A DNA stretch of 64,000 nucleotides from assembly GCA_023663725.1 (NCBI GenBank), contig JAMPGX010000015.1, positions 1 to 64,000 on the forward strand, written 5' to 3'. Position 1 is the stretch's first letter. Every line of letters starts with the position of its first letter. This DNA is from a bacterium. GTDB lineage: Bacteria > Bacillota > Clostridia > Lachnospirales > Lachnospiraceae. Both the position numbers and the translations under genes were made by a program. The notes beneath the pieces were generated by a model. It was not told the DNA's origin and searched no databases. It was given only the letters and a program-made list of their open reading frames with translations. This document shows, piece by piece, positions 25,198-35,253 of the stretch.

Positions 25198-27033
25198 ATG
25201 GCGGAATATATTTTAGGATACACGAGGGAACCGATTGACAATGTCTTATATGATCCCAGATTGGCGTACAGCCTTCATTTGGCGATCAGTGAGGACGGCG
25301 TACATTACAGGGGATTGAACCACAATTCGGGCGTGCTGTTTGCGCTCGCAACAGAGAATGAAGATGGCTCGCTGAACCCCATGAGCCTGAAAAATCCATG
25401 GTTGTTTTCCCAGAAAGACGGCAGCTATGGCGTAATGGCCGTCAGGATACAGGGTGACGGCGGCGCGGATGAGAGCAGCAGAGGAAGTGTGCTGCTTTGG
25501 ACTACAGATGATCTGCTTATCTATCGTGAAGTGGGGCTGCTTCAGCTCTGTGACGAATATGTTGAATATATCGACTGCGGTTACGACGCGTCAAGGGCGC
25601 GCTATATCCTGAGATGGAAGGATGAAAAGGGGAAATGGTATCGAGGAGAGCTGGAAGACTTGGAAACCCTGCGTATTGACGGGGTTGAGGAGATGGAGGA
25701 GGACATGGCTTCCCAGCAGCAGCCGCACAGAGTGGAGGAGAGTGCGCTGCGGCTTGCGGATATGGAGGGCGCTCTTCTGTGCAACAGCATGGAGATCGAC
25801 GGCGACACTGCCAGGCGGATGCGATGCAAGCTGCTGACTCCCGAAAACATTGGCGTCACTTTCCCCGAGAAGATTTCGGCATGTTCGAGGGAGGAGCTTG
25901 AGCAGTATAGGGCGGTGGCTCTGTACAGTGACGGCGGCTCTGAGGAGAAGCGGGTTGACTGGGAGCTGAGCCAGGTGGATTTCCGCAGTCCGGGAGAATA
26001 TCGGGTCCGCGGAAGAGTTCACAGAGAGCATTTTGACTTTCCAGTGGCGTTCAACAGGGCAGATCCCTGTATCGGACGCTGGAACGGCAAGTATTATTTT
26101 ATAGCTACCAACGATGCGGACAACAATCATACCCTGTATGTGCGCGAGGCGGACAGTATTTCACAGCTGGTGGACGCTTCGGAACATCTGATTCTGGATT
26201 CCCAGACATACGAGGGGATCGGAGGATTGCTGTGGGCTCCTGAATTCCATGAGATAAATGGTAGACTCTACATATTCCACGCGGCTACGCCGGGCGAGTT
26301 TTTCTGGGAGGAGAGCCATATTATGGAGCTCAGGGAGGGAGGAAATCCCGCCTGTAAGGAGGACTGGTCCGCGCCCAGACGAATCGTGAAAATGGATGGA
26401 AGCGAGCTTTGCGAGGCGGGTAAGACGATCACTCTGGACATGACCTGCTTTAACTGGGAGGAGGATTGGTATGTGATCTGGTCGCAGAGACAGTTCCTGC
26501 CCAAGGACCTGGGCGCGTGGCTCTATATTGCCCGGCTCAATCCGGACAGGCCATGGGAGCTGGCGTCGGAGCCGGTCATACTGTCCAAACCGGATTATGG
26601 CTGGGGCAACAATCATACCTTTGTGGAGGAGGGCCCCTTTGCCCTGCTCAGAGGGGATAAGCTGTATATCACCTTCTCGGCGGCGGCAGTGGACACTTCG
26701 TATGTCGTCAGCTATCTGGTTATTGAAAAGGGAAAGGATCTCCTGAGACGGGAAAACTGGAGAAAAAACAATTATCCCATACTGACCTCCAGAAGTGTTT
26801 CCGGCGAGTACGGGACAGGACATAACGCCTATGTGACAGATGAATACGGCACGGTGTGGAACACCTACCACGCCAGGCCGGGCACAGAGGGTGTGAGGAG
26901 CAGCGGAATCCGCAGGGTTTACTTTGATATTGACGGCGATCCCGTGCTGGATATGACGGAGGAGTTGGATGTGAAGGAAGAATATCGGGCGGTGGAGACA
27001 CTGTTGCTGGTAGGGGAGACTGCGAAGCTGTGA
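25198..27033 (+). CDS. GH43-like five-bladed propeller glycosidase
   Basis: A 611-residue cytosolic enzyme without signal peptide. The N-terminal 270 residues contain propeller-like strands (LAYSLHLAISEDG) and a linker domain. The GH43-type catalytic part starts near 285 with RADPCIGRWNGKYYFIATN, where Asp is the expected general base. LWAPEFHEINGRLYIF and FVEEGPFALLRGDKLYITFSA supply the likely pKa-setting Asp/Glu region and the acid Glu, and GTGHNAYV a conserved His. Probably an arabinofuranosidase or xylosidase acting on imported oligosaccharides. GGGGAGGG ribosome site. It is followed by the GH39-GH43 gene. Confidence 0.82.
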   Translation: MAEYILGYTREPIDNVLYDPRLAYSLHLAISEDGVHYRGLNHNSGVLFALATENEDGSLNPMSLKNPWLFSQKDGSYGVMAVRIQGDGGADESSRGSVLLWTTDDLLIYREVGLLQLCDEYVEYIDCGYDASRARYILRWKDEKGKWYRGELEDLETLRIDGVEEMEEDMASQQQPHRVEESALRLADMEGALLCNSMEIDGDTARRMRCKLLTPENIGVTFPEKISACSREELEQYRAVALYSDGGSEEKRVDWELSQVDFRSPGEYRVRGRVHREHFDFPVAFNRADPCIGRWNGKYYFIATNDADNNHTLYVREADSISQLVDASEHLILDSQTYEGIGGLLWAPEFHEINGRLYIFHAATPGEFFWEESHIMELREGGNPACKEDWSAPRRIVKMDGSELCEAGKTITLDMTCFNWEEDWYVIWSQRQFLPKDLGAWLYIARLNPDRPWELASEPVILSKPDYGWGNNHTFVEEGPFALLRGDKLYITFSAAAVDTSYVVSYLVIEKGKDLLRRENWRKNNYPILTSRSVSGEYGTGHNAYVTDEYGTVWNTYHARPGTEGVRSSGIRRVYFDIDGDPVLDMTEELDVKEEYRAVETLLLVGETAKL

Positions 27034-27084
27034 GCTTTATACGTGTGATGACGACGAGAAAAGCGTGAAAGTAAACTTTTCAAT

Positions 27085-27112
27085 ATTGATTGGTGTGCGT
27101 GCTGAAGCACGC
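27085..27112 (+). repeat. Dispersed hairpin element, copy 1
   Basis: ATTGATTGGT (27085-27094) is followed by the stem GCGTGC-TGAA-GCACGC (27097-27112). The AAAGGAG ribosome site comes directly after it. A second copy with compensated stem bases is at 57906-57933. Confidence 0.55.
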
Positions 27113-27126
27113 AAAGGAGTATGACC

Positions 27127-30100
27127 ATGGAAACAGAGAATAGAGTAAACAGAAAAATCGATCTTACTTCGGAACGGCAGGTGGAATTTCACAACTGTGT
27201 GGACTATTGCATCGGAACGGGCAGAATGGGTCTGGCGCTGCACAGAGAATATCAGGAGCAGCTGGCATTGGTGCAGAGTCAGATCGGATTTAAGCATATC
27301 AGGGGCCATGGACTTTTCTGTGATGATATGGCCATCTACCAGGTTGCGGAGGACGGAACGCCGGAATACAATTATACTTATTTAGACCGCGTGATGGACA
27401 ATTACAGGGAGCTTGGCCTGAAGCCTTTTCTGGAGCTTGGATTCATGCCGTCCAAGCTTGCCAGCGGGGAACAGACGGTCTTTTACTGGAGGGGGAACAC
27501 CACGCCCCCGTCCTCCTATGAAGGCTGGCGCGATATGGTCAAGGCATTGCTCCTGCATCTGTGCGAGCGTTATGGCAGGGAGGAAGTGGTTACCTGGCCG
27601 GTGGAGGTATGGAATGAGCCCAATCTGCCCGGATTCTGGGAACATGCGGATATGCAGGAATACTTCAGGCTGTTTCACAATACGTTTCAGGCCGTGAAGG
27701 AGGTAGATGAACGTTTCCGAGTGGGCGGCCCCGCGGTGTGCGGCGGCAGCGACGAGGTCTGGATCAGCGCGTTCATGCAGTATTGTCATGACAACGGCAT
27801 CGCGCTGGATTTTGTGACGAGACACCACTATACCACAGAATTTCCAGAGAGTGTGGGCCATTATGGGTATGCGGAGCTGATGCGCGCGGAGGATGGATTT
27901 GCCAATCTTCATACTACACGTGAGATCATTGACAGGTTCCCTGAGTACAGGGGGATGGAAATCCATATTACCGAGTTCAATACCTCCTATATTCCCAACT
28001 GCCCATTGCATGACACGAACCAGAACGCGGCGTTTATTGCACAGCAGCTGTCTCGTCTGGGAGAGGATAACACCTCCTATTCCTACTGGACCTTCGGGGA
28101 TGTGTTTGAGGAGCAGGGAGTGCCGTTTACCCCTTTTCACGGCGGTTTTGGACTGGTGGCCAACGGCTGTATTCCCAAGCCTACCTTCTGGACATTTGCA
28201 TTCTTTAAGAAACTGAAAGAAAAACAGGGAAGCTGTATTCACCGCGACGACAATGCCGTGGTCATGCGGTTGGAGGACGGTACCTGCAGAGGAATCGTGT
28301 GGAATATGACCAACAGGCGCGGCGGACATGATTTTACCGTCACGCTGGAGCTGGGAGAGGTAGCGGAGGGTTGCCTGCTGACCAGGATTGTGGATGAGAA
28401 ACACTGCAATCCGCTGAAGGTCTGGCACGACCTGGGAGAGCCGGCCAATCCCACACAGGAGGAGAATCGACTGTTGCGTGAGGCGGCCACTCCCGATACA
28501 CAGACGGAGCGCATTTTCGTGAGAAATGGCAGGGCGGAGGGCTCCTTCGCTGTACCGGAAAACGCTGTGGTATACTTTGAGTGGAAGCCTGGAAGGGTCA
28601 AGCCGGACAGGGGCTATTCCTATGAGAGAACGATGCAGTATCCCCACATCAACCCTATTACTCGCCTGGACTATCCTGATCCGGATGTAATCAGGGTGGA
28701 GGATACTTACTATATGGTGAGCACGACCATGCATTTTATGCCGGGCTGTGAGATCCTGCGCTCTTACGATCTGCGCAACTGGGAACATGCGGCTTATGTC
28801 TATGACAGGCTGGACTCAACTGCAGGCCAGAAACTGGAGGGAGAGGAGAATATATACGGAAAAGGCATGTGGGCGGCTTCGCTCCGCTATCACAGGGGAA
28901 CATTTTATGTGTGCTTTGTGGCCAACGATACCCATAAGACCTATCTCTATACGGCGGACTCCATTGAGGGTCCATGGAATAAGCATAATGTGGAAGGCTT
29001 TTACCATGACTGCTCCCTCCTGTTTGACGATGACGGCAGAGTGTATATTGCCTACGGCAACAAGGATATCTATATCACGGAGCTTAAGGATGATCTGAGC
29101 GGCCCTAAGGAGGGGGGACTTCACAGACTGGCGGTCAGCGATGAAGGACATCCTGGTCTGGGTTATGAAGGAACACATTTTTACAAGATAAACGGTAAAT
29201 ATTACCTGTTCTTTATCCATTCCCGCAGAGATTGCTGGAGGCGGGTGGAGGCATGCTTTGTCTCCGACTCCCTGGAGGGTGAATTTACTGGCGGCGACGT
29301 GCTGGATGACGACAGGGGCTATTGCGGCCAGGGAGTTGCCCAGGGCGGCATAGTGGATACTCCCGACGGAAAATGGTATGCCATGCTATTTCAGGACAGT
29401 GGGGCGGTGGGACGAATTCCCATACTTATTCCGGTAAGATGGGAGAACGATTATCCGGTTCTCGGAGATCGGGGAAGGATTCCTGAGAGCTTTGAGCTGA
29501 CAAGCACCCGTCCAGAATATGTGTATCATCCCCTGGTGGAGAGTGATGATTTCAAAGCAGCGCTAAAGTCTTGTTGGCAGTTTAACCATGAGCCAGATAT
29601 GGCGCTGATTGACCACGACAGGGAGAGGGGAAGCTGGGGCGTGCGGACGGATAAGGTCTGCGCTGATCTGACTCAGGCCAGGAACACTATCACCCAGCGT
29701 ATGACATATCCCGGATGCGCGGCGGAGGTCACGGTGGACGGAAGTTTGCTTCAGGACGGCGATTATGCTGGAATCTGCGCGTTGCAGGGCTGTTATGGCT
29801 TTGTGGGAATCACCAGGAGGGAAGGGCAGCTCTACTTGACGGTGCGTGCGGTGGAATCTGAGGACAGGTCCATGACTCCCTTGAAGCCTCGGGAGCGCGG
29901 TGACAGAGAGCTGGAAGCGATACCGCTTGAGGAGGATATCATCCGGCTGAAGCTGGAGGCAGATTTTACCCGAATGAGGGATACGGCTTCTTTCTACTAT
30001 AAGAGTGCGAGCTTTAAATGGCACAATCCCTGGATCAGAGTGGGACAGGCGCATAAGCTGTACTTTAAGCTGGATCACTTCACTGGCTGTCGCTTCGGTC

Positions 30101-30171
30101 TGGTGGTGTATTCTACCGAGAAAGCGGGAGGCAGCGCGAGGTTCAGTGATTTTGTATATCGTGACAGATAG
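27127..30171 (+). CDS. GH39-GH43 two-enzyme fusion, beta-xylosidase/arabinosidase type
   Basis: A 1014-residue cytosolic fusion. The N-terminal GH39-like TIM barrel (about 1-500) has acid/base Glu164 in VWNEPNLPGFW and nucleophile Glu283 in HITEFNTSY. The C-terminal GH43 part (about 510-1014) starts at RLDYPDPDVIRVEDTYYMVST with the base Asp and continues to a jelly-roll-like end. One part is a retaining and the other an inverting glycosidase family, so they would act by different mechanisms, plausibly on xylo- and arabino-linkages of one oligosaccharide. ATG 27127 is preferred to 27121 by spacing from AAAGGAG. Confidence 0.88.
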   Translation: METENRVNRKIDLTSERQVEFHNCVDYCIGTGRMGLALHREYQEQLALVQSQIGFKHIRGHGLFCDDMAIYQVAEDGTPEYNYTYLDRVMDNYRELGLKPFLELGFMPSKLASGEQTVFYWRGNTTPPSSYEGWRDMVKALLLHLCERYGREEVVTWPVEVWNEPNLPGFWEHADMQEYFRLFHNTFQAVKEVDERFRVGGPAVCGGSDEVWISAFMQYCHDNGIALDFVTRHHYTTEFPESVGHYGYAELMRAEDGFANLHTTREIIDRFPEYRGMEIHITEFNTSYIPNCPLHDTNQNAAFIAQQLSRLGEDNTSYSYWTFGDVFEEQGVPFTPFHGGFGLVANGCIPKPTFWTFAFFKKLKEKQGSCIHRDDNAVVMRLEDGTCRGIVWNMTNRRGGHDFTVTLELGEVAEGCLLTRIVDEKHCNPLKVWHDLGEPANPTQEENRLLREAATPDTQTERIFVRNGRAEGSFAVPENAVVYFEWKPGRVKPDRGYSYERTMQYPHINPITRLDYPDPDVIRVEDTYYMVSTTMHFMPGCEILRSYDLRNWEHAAYVYDRLDSTAGQKLEGEENIYGKGMWAASLRYHRGTFYVCFVANDTHKTYLYTADSIEGPWNKHNVEGFYHDCSLLFDDDGRVYIAYGNKDIYITELKDDLSGPKEGGLHRLAVSDEGHPGLGYEGTHFYKINGKYYLFFIHSRRDCWRRVEACFVSDSLEGEFTGGDVLDDDRGYCGQGVAQGGIVDTPDGKWYAMLFQDSGAVGRIPILIPVRWENDYPVLGDRGRIPESFELTSTRPEYVYHPLVESDDFKAALKSCWQFNHEPDMALIDHDRERGSWGVRTDKVCADLTQARNTITQRMTYPGCAAEVTVDGSLLQDGDYAGICALQGCYGFVGITRREGQLYLTVRAVESEDRSMTPLKPRERGDRELEAIPLEEDIIRLKLEADFTRMRDTASFYYKSASFKWHNPWIRVGQAHKLYFKLDHFTGCRFGLVVYSTEKAGGSARFSDFVYRDR

Positions 30172-30188
30172 ATCGTCGGATGATTTTC

Positions 30189-30220
30189 GGGGCTGCGCGA
30201 GACAGTGTATTGGCAGCCCC
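30189..30220 (+). terminator. GC-rich hairpin after the GH39-GH43 gene
   Basis: GGGGCTGC (30189-30196) pairs perfectly with GCAGCCCC (30213-30220). More C but no T-run follows, so it may be an mRNA 3'-end stabiliser or a weak terminator. Confidence 0.4.
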
Positions 30221-30350
30221 CCCCAGCGGTAATCTCGACGGGAAAAGTCGTCATATAAGATACATAAGTTGTGCAAACTGTAAAAAAAGCAATAATTGAT
30301 GACAAAAAAGCAATATATGAGAAGACAAGACAATATCCTTTTGTGTAAAA

Positions 30351-30359
30351 TGCTATTAT
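30351..30359 (+). promoter_or_regulatory. Candidate extended -10 promoter of the importer operon
   Basis: TGCTATTAT (30351-30359) matches an extended -10. The -35 position is not conserved, which would fit an activator-dependent promoter. It is about 68 nt before the start at 30427. Confidence 0.4.
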
Positions 30360-30426
30360 ATACAAGGGGTTTTGGAACTTTTGTATGTGCAAATTTGAAA
30401 ATGACAGGAAATTTTTGGAGGAAAGT

Positions 30427-33381
30427 ATGAAAAGCTCTGTGAAGAAAGTACTTGTTGCAGTAGGGATTATCGCAGTGGTTGCCGTGATTGCTGTCCTTAT
30501 GTCCCTGCGTGGGGTGGAGGATTTCCATGAGAAATATGAGGGCTATGATCTGAGTGCTGACATCGAGGGCATGGAGAGAGAGGGAAACTATACTGGATAT
30601 CTCAACGAGCATGCAGATGCGGCATATTCCACACAGAGTGTTGAGGTGGATCTGCTTTCATATGAGGCTGAGGGCGAAGTGGAAAGCTACAGCAGTTATG
30701 AAGGTGAAAGCGATGTGTTGTACACAGGCATAGGTTCCAGAGTTACCTGGAAGGTCAATGTGCCTGAGAGCGGTTTCTATAATCTATATATGGAATATCT
30801 GATTCCAGAGTCCAGAGGTGTGGCGGCGGAGAGAGCTGTCTACGTCAATGGAGAGATTCCCTTTGATGATGCAAGAAATATATCCTTTACCAGAATCTGG
30901 GCTGACGGCGGAGAGGTGCGGGTTGATAATCAGGGCAATGAGATTCGCCCTGTCCAGACGGAGGTATTTGCCTGGCAGCAGTCCTGGTTCAGGGATGACA
31001 TGGGATACATAGTCGAGCCGTACAGGTTCTATCTGGAAAAGGGCGAGAACGAGATCGGCCTTGGAGCAGAGAATGAGCCCATGGTATTGAAACGTCTGGT
31101 GGTTTCGGCAGTACAGAAGATAGACAGCTATGAGGAGTATCTGGCCAAGCAGCCTGCGGCGGGCGCAGTTGGGCCAGGAAAAGAATATATGCAGATTGTG
31201 CAAGGAGAGGACTCTACACTCCGTTCGGAGTCTTCCCTGTACGCGAAATATGACAGATCTTCCCCGACGACTTATCCGAACAGCGTGACCAGAACGGTGC
31301 TGAACTATGTGGGCGGTGAGGCCTGGAAGAGTTCTGGACAGTGGATAGAATGGGATTTCGAGGTTCCGGAGGACGGATACTACAATATTATGGTGAAAGG
31401 GCGTCAGAACTATTCCCGCGGTATTGTGTCCAACAGAAGCGTGTACATAGACGGGGAGATTCCCTTTTCTGAGCTCAGGGAGGTTTCTTTCGATTATCGT
31501 AATGATTGGGATTGCCTGACACTGGGGGACGAAGAGGGCAATGCCTATGATATCTATCTGACGGAGGGCAAGCATACTATTCGGTTGGAAGCTTCGCTGG
31601 GTGGCGTTGGCCCCATTCTGGAAGAGATAGAGGACTCGACTTTCAGACTGAATCAGATATACAGGAAGATACTGGTGTACACCGGAGCTAATCCGGACCA
31701 ATACAGAGACTACAGAATCGAAACTAATTATCCAGAGATCATGGAGGCCATGGACCTGGAGGCAAAGAGACTATATAAGATTGTGGACGATATGGTTGCC
31801 TACAGCGGACAGAAGGCTGATCAGATTGCCACGGCTCAGACAGTGGCGCAACAGCTGGAACGTTTTTGCGAAAAGCCAAACAAGATTACACTGGAGTTCG
31901 TCAATTTCAAGGACAATATTACTGCTCTGGGCACGGCATCTCTCAATATGAGTGAGACTAAGCTGGATGTGGACTATCTGGTGGTCAGCGGAGTGGATGT
32001 GGAGCCCAAGAAGGAGAGCGCCAATATCTTCCAGAAGCTATGGCATGAGGTTAAATCATTTGCGGCTTCTTTCGTGGTGGATTACAACGCTGTCGGCGAT
32101 GTATATGACGGCAAGGAGGAAGGGATTATCAAGGTGTGGGTTCTGACCGGACGAGATCAGGGCACAATCCTGAAAGCCATGGTTGATGACAGTTTTACTC
32201 CTAACACAGGTGTGAAGGTTAACGTGGAGATCGTTGCGGCTGATGCGCTGCTGAACGCAGTGCTGGCGGGACGGGGACCCGATGTGGTGCTGTCGGTCGG
32301 GGCGGACCAGCCAGTGAACTATGCGCTGCGTAACGCGGCTGAGGATATCACGCAGTTCGCGGATTGGCAGGAGGTTCTTAGCCACTATACACCGAGCTCT
32401 TATGAACAGTATAGCTTGGACGGACATATATATGGAATTCCTGAGACACAGACCTTCAATGTGATGTTCTATCGTAAGGACGTCCTGGAGGAGTTGGAGC
32501 TGGAGGTGCCTCAGACCTGGCAGGATCTGATCGAAATGCTTCCGACGATTCAGGGTAATAATCTGTCGGTGGGTATTCCTACAGCGGCCGGAAGCAGTTC
32601 CACGGGTGTTGCGACAACGGCGGTTGCCTCCAATATGCCAGACCTGTCGCTGTACTTTACACTGCTGTATCAATATGGCGGGGATATGTATAACGCGGAG
32701 GGCACTAAGACGACGGTGGATGACGAGGCGGGAATCAAAGCCTTTGACGACTATACCAGATACTTTGTTGATTACGGATTGCCAACGATTTATGATTTTG
32801 TCAGTCGGTTCCGTTCGGGAGAGATGCCAATAGGAATTTCCCCGTACTCAACCTACAACACGTTGATGGTTTCCGCTCCTGAGATTAGAGGATTATGGGA
32901 TTTTACATTGATACCCGGCACGGAGTACAAGGATGCGGAGGGCAATACCTATATAGACCGCTCTGATTTCATCACTGGAAACGCGACCATGATGATCGCT
33001 ACTGATAACGATGTGGTGAGGCAAAATTCCTGGGAATTCATGAAGTGGTGGGCCAGTATTGACACGCAGGTGCGCTTCGGCCGTGAGATAGAGGCTTTAT
33101 TAGGGTCTTCGGCGAGATATGCGACCGCTAACAAAGATGCGTTCTCACAGCTGGCATGGAGCTACGATGATATATTAGTTCTTACAGAGCAGTGGGAACA
33201 GACGGTCGGCATCAGGGAGGTGCCTGGCGGATACTATACAGGGCGTCATATTGCAAACGCGGTCCGCAAGGTTATCAATGACAAGGACGATTCCCGTGAG
33301 ACCATTATCGACTACTCGATCAAGATAGATGATGAGATAACCAAGAAACGAAAAGAATTTGGCATGTCGGTTGCGGAATAG
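30427..33381 (+). CDS. Membrane-anchored sugar-binding protein with two jelly-roll-like domains
   Basis: Extracytoplasmic binding component of an ABC sugar importer, unusually large at 984 residues. An N-terminal membrane anchor is at about 7-27. Two related beta-rich domains follow at about 60-230 and 260-430; each contains a [V/I]Y[V/I][N/D]GEIPF strand and a GxY-type surface pattern as in CBM6/35-like modules. A helical linker runs to about 560. The C-terminal part (about 575-955) is a type 1 solute-binding protein (GRGPDVVLSVGADQPVNYAL, YGIPETQTFNVMFYRKD). Start 30427 has TTGGAGGAAAG. It heads the importer operon and probably hands oligosaccharides to the permeases that follow. Confidence 0.85.
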   Translation: MKSSVKKVLVAVGIIAVVAVIAVLMSLRGVEDFHEKYEGYDLSADIEGMEREGNYTGYLNEHADAAYSTQSVEVDLLSYEAEGEVESYSSYEGESDVLYTGIGSRVTWKVNVPESGFYNLYMEYLIPESRGVAAERAVYVNGEIPFDDARNISFTRIWADGGEVRVDNQGNEIRPVQTEVFAWQQSWFRDDMGYIVEPYRFYLEKGENEIGLGAENEPMVLKRLVVSAVQKIDSYEEYLAKQPAAGAVGPGKEYMQIVQGEDSTLRSESSLYAKYDRSSPTTYPNSVTRTVLNYVGGEAWKSSGQWIEWDFEVPEDGYYNIMVKGRQNYSRGIVSNRSVYIDGEIPFSELREVSFDYRNDWDCLTLGDEEGNAYDIYLTEGKHTIRLEASLGGVGPILEEIEDSTFRLNQIYRKILVYTGANPDQYRDYRIETNYPEIMEAMDLEAKRLYKIVDDMVAYSGQKADQIATAQTVAQQLERFCEKPNKITLEFVNFKDNITALGTASLNMSETKLDVDYLVVSGVDVEPKKESANIFQKLWHEVKSFAASFVVDYNAVGDVYDGKEEGIIKVWVLTGRDQGTILKAMVDDSFTPNTGVKVNVEIVAADALLNAVLAGRGPDVVLSVGADQPVNYALRNAAEDITQFADWQEVLSHYTPSSYEQYSLDGHIYGIPETQTFNVMFYRKDVLEELELEVPQTWQDLIEMLPTIQGNNLSVGIPTAAGSSSTGVATTAVASNMPDLSLYFTLLYQYGGDMYNAEGTKTTVDDEAGIKAFDDYTRYFVDYGLPTIYDFVSRFRSGEMPIGISPYSTYNTLMVSAPEIRGLWDFTLIPGTEYKDAEGNTYIDRSDFITGNATMMIATDNDVVRQNSWEFMKWWASIDTQVRFGREIEALLGSSARYATANKDAFSQLAWSYDDILVLTEQWEQTVGIREVPGGYYTGRHIANAVRKVINDKDDSRETIIDYSIKIDDEITKKRKEFGMSVAE

Positions 33382-33392
33382 GGGAGTGAGAG

Positions 33393-34331
33393 ATGAGAGA
33401 GTATTTAAGCAAATACGTTACCTTGCGAAAACATAACGCCAAGGTAGCGGTGAAAAAAATGAAGAGAAGCAAGATGTGCTACGCTTTCCTGGCACCGTAC
33501 GCGATTCTGTTTTGCCTGTTTTTTGTGGCGCCGGTGGTAGTATCCATCTTCTTCAGCTTTACCTACTATAATATCCTGGAGGCTCCGAGATTCATAGGCC
33601 TGCACAATTATATCAGCCTGATTTTGGATGACGACATATTTCTGCAAGGTGTAAAGAATACATTTATGATCGCGGTTATAACTGGACCGTTGGGATATAT
33701 CATGTCATTCTTATTCGCCTGGCTGATCAACGAATTGCCCAGATGGGTGCGAAGTGTAGCGGTAATTATCTTCTATGCGCCGTCCATTGCTGGTAACTGC
33801 TTCGTGATCTTCTCCGTCTTGTTCAGAGGAGACGCCTATGGTCATGTTAATGCGTTACTGATGAATTGGGGTATAATAGATACTCCTGTGCTGTGGCTGA
33901 TTAATCCAGATTACATGTTACCTATCTGTATGATTGTAATCCTATGGATGAGCTTGGGAACTGGATTCCTGTCATTCGTGGCTGGACTTCAGGGCGTAGA
34001 TGGTTCTCAGTTTGAGGCGGGTTACATGGATGGTATCAAGAACCGCTGGCAGGAGCTCTGGTATATTACTCTTCCTAACATGAAGCCCATGCTGATGTTC
34101 GGAGCGGTTATGTCAATCACACAAGCTTTCAGCGTCTGTGATGTAACCAAGACATTGTGTGGATATCCCAGTACGGATTATGCGGCAAGAACTATTGTTA
34201 CTCATCTGTTTGACTATGGTTATTCCAGATTTGAGATGGGTTACGCCTGTGCGATTGCAACGATTTTGTTCCTGATGATGATATTATGTAACAAAGCAAT
34301 TCAAAGTCTGTTGAGAAGAGTAGGAACCTGA
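33393..34331 (+). CDS. Sugar ABC transporter permease (LplB/UgpA type), importer 1
   Basis: A 312-residue inner-membrane permease with six membrane helices. The C-terminal EAGYMDGIKNRWQELWYITLPNMKPML is the EAA loop that docks the ATPase. The N-terminus is long and basic before the first helix (YAFLAPYAILFCLFF). It starts 12 bases after the binding-protein gene, and the partner permease follows with one base between. Confidence 0.92.
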   Translation: MREYLSKYVTLRKHNAKVAVKKMKRSKMCYAFLAPYAILFCLFFVAPVVVSIFFSFTYYNILEAPRFIGLHNYISLILDDDIFLQGVKNTFMIAVITGPLGYIMSFLFAWLINELPRWVRSVAVIIFYAPSIAGNCFVIFSVLFRGDAYGHVNALLMNWGIIDTPVLWLINPDYMLPICMIVILWMSLGTGFLSFVAGLQGVDGSQFEAGYMDGIKNRWQELWYITLPNMKPMLMFGAVMSITQAFSVCDVTKTLCGYPSTDYAARTIVTHLFDYGYSRFEMGYACAIATILFLMMILCNKAIQSLLRRVGT

Positions 34332-34332
34332 T

Positions 34333-35235
34333 ATGAGCAAAAAGAAAAAACAAGAATTAGTCGAAAAAGAATATCACAAGAAGCTGATAAAAAGAAGGAA
34401 ACCGAATCGTTCCATCGCCGGGGACATAACGCTGTATTTCTTTCTGGTGCTGGTGGCTTTTATCATGGCATTCCCTCTGATCTATGCCATCAGCAGTGCG
34501 CTGAAGCCTCTGGATGAATTGTTTAAGTTTCCTCCAACAATGCTGGCTCAGCATCCCACGACGGATAACTTCTCGGATTTGTTTGTTACGATGGGTAAGT
34601 CCTGGGTAACCTTTTCCAGATATCTGTTTAATACAGTGTTTATCACTGCGGCAGGTACGGCAGGGCATCTGATCATAGCATCCATGGCGGCTTTTGTGCT
34701 TGCCAAGTATGAATTTCCGGGCGGCTCCGTATTCTTTAAGCTGGTAACGGTGGCGATGATGTTTACCGGATATGTAACGGCTATCCCCAACTATTTGATC
34801 TTAAATGGATTGGGCTGGATTGATACATATTGGGCCATCATTATCCCCGCGTTCGCTTCTCCCATGGGACTGTTCCTGATGAAGCAGTTCATGGAAGGAC
34901 TTCCCACCTCCCTGATAGAGGCGGCCAAGATTGACGGCGCTAACGAGTGGAAGGTATTCACTGGAATTGTAATGCCCAATGTAAAGCCCGCATGGATGAC
35001 GCTGATCATTTTCTCGGTGCAGGGTCTGTGGAATAATCCCGCAGCCACCTATATATACTCCGAGGAAAAGAAGACCCTGATATTTGCCATGCAGCAGATA
35101 CAGGCCGGTGGTATAGCGAGAACCGGACAGGGCGCTGCGGTTCAGGTAGTGTTGATGGCGGTTCCTATTGCGATCTTCATCTTCTCCGAGAGCCAGATTC
35201 TTGAGACCATGGCAAGCTCCGGTCTGAAAGATTAA
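34333..35235 (+). CDS. Sugar ABC transporter permease (UgpE/LplC type), importer 1
   Basis: A 300-residue partner permease with six helices. The EAA loop reads EAAKIDGANEWKVFTGIVMPNVKPAW. The last residues LETMASSGLKD are the typical end of this subfamily. One base separates it from the upstream permease. No ATPase gene is nearby, so a shared MsmK/UgpC-like ATPase elsewhere is expected. Confidence 0.92.
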   Translation: MSKKKKQELVEKEYHKKLIKRRKPNRSIAGDITLYFFLVLVAFIMAFPLIYAISSALKPLDELFKFPPTMLAQHPTTDNFSDLFVTMGKSWVTFSRYLFNTVFITAAGTAGHLIIASMAAFVLAKYEFPGGSVFFKLVTVAMMFTGYVTAIPNYLILNGLGWIDTYWAIIIPAFASPMGLFLMKQFMEGLPTSLIEAAKIDGANEWKVFTGIVMPNVKPAWMTLIIFSVQGLWNNPAATYIYSEEKKTLIFAMQQIQAGGIARTGQGAAVQVVLMAVPIAIFIFSESQILETMASSGLKD

Positions 35236-35253
35236 CAGGGAATGAGGTGGCGT

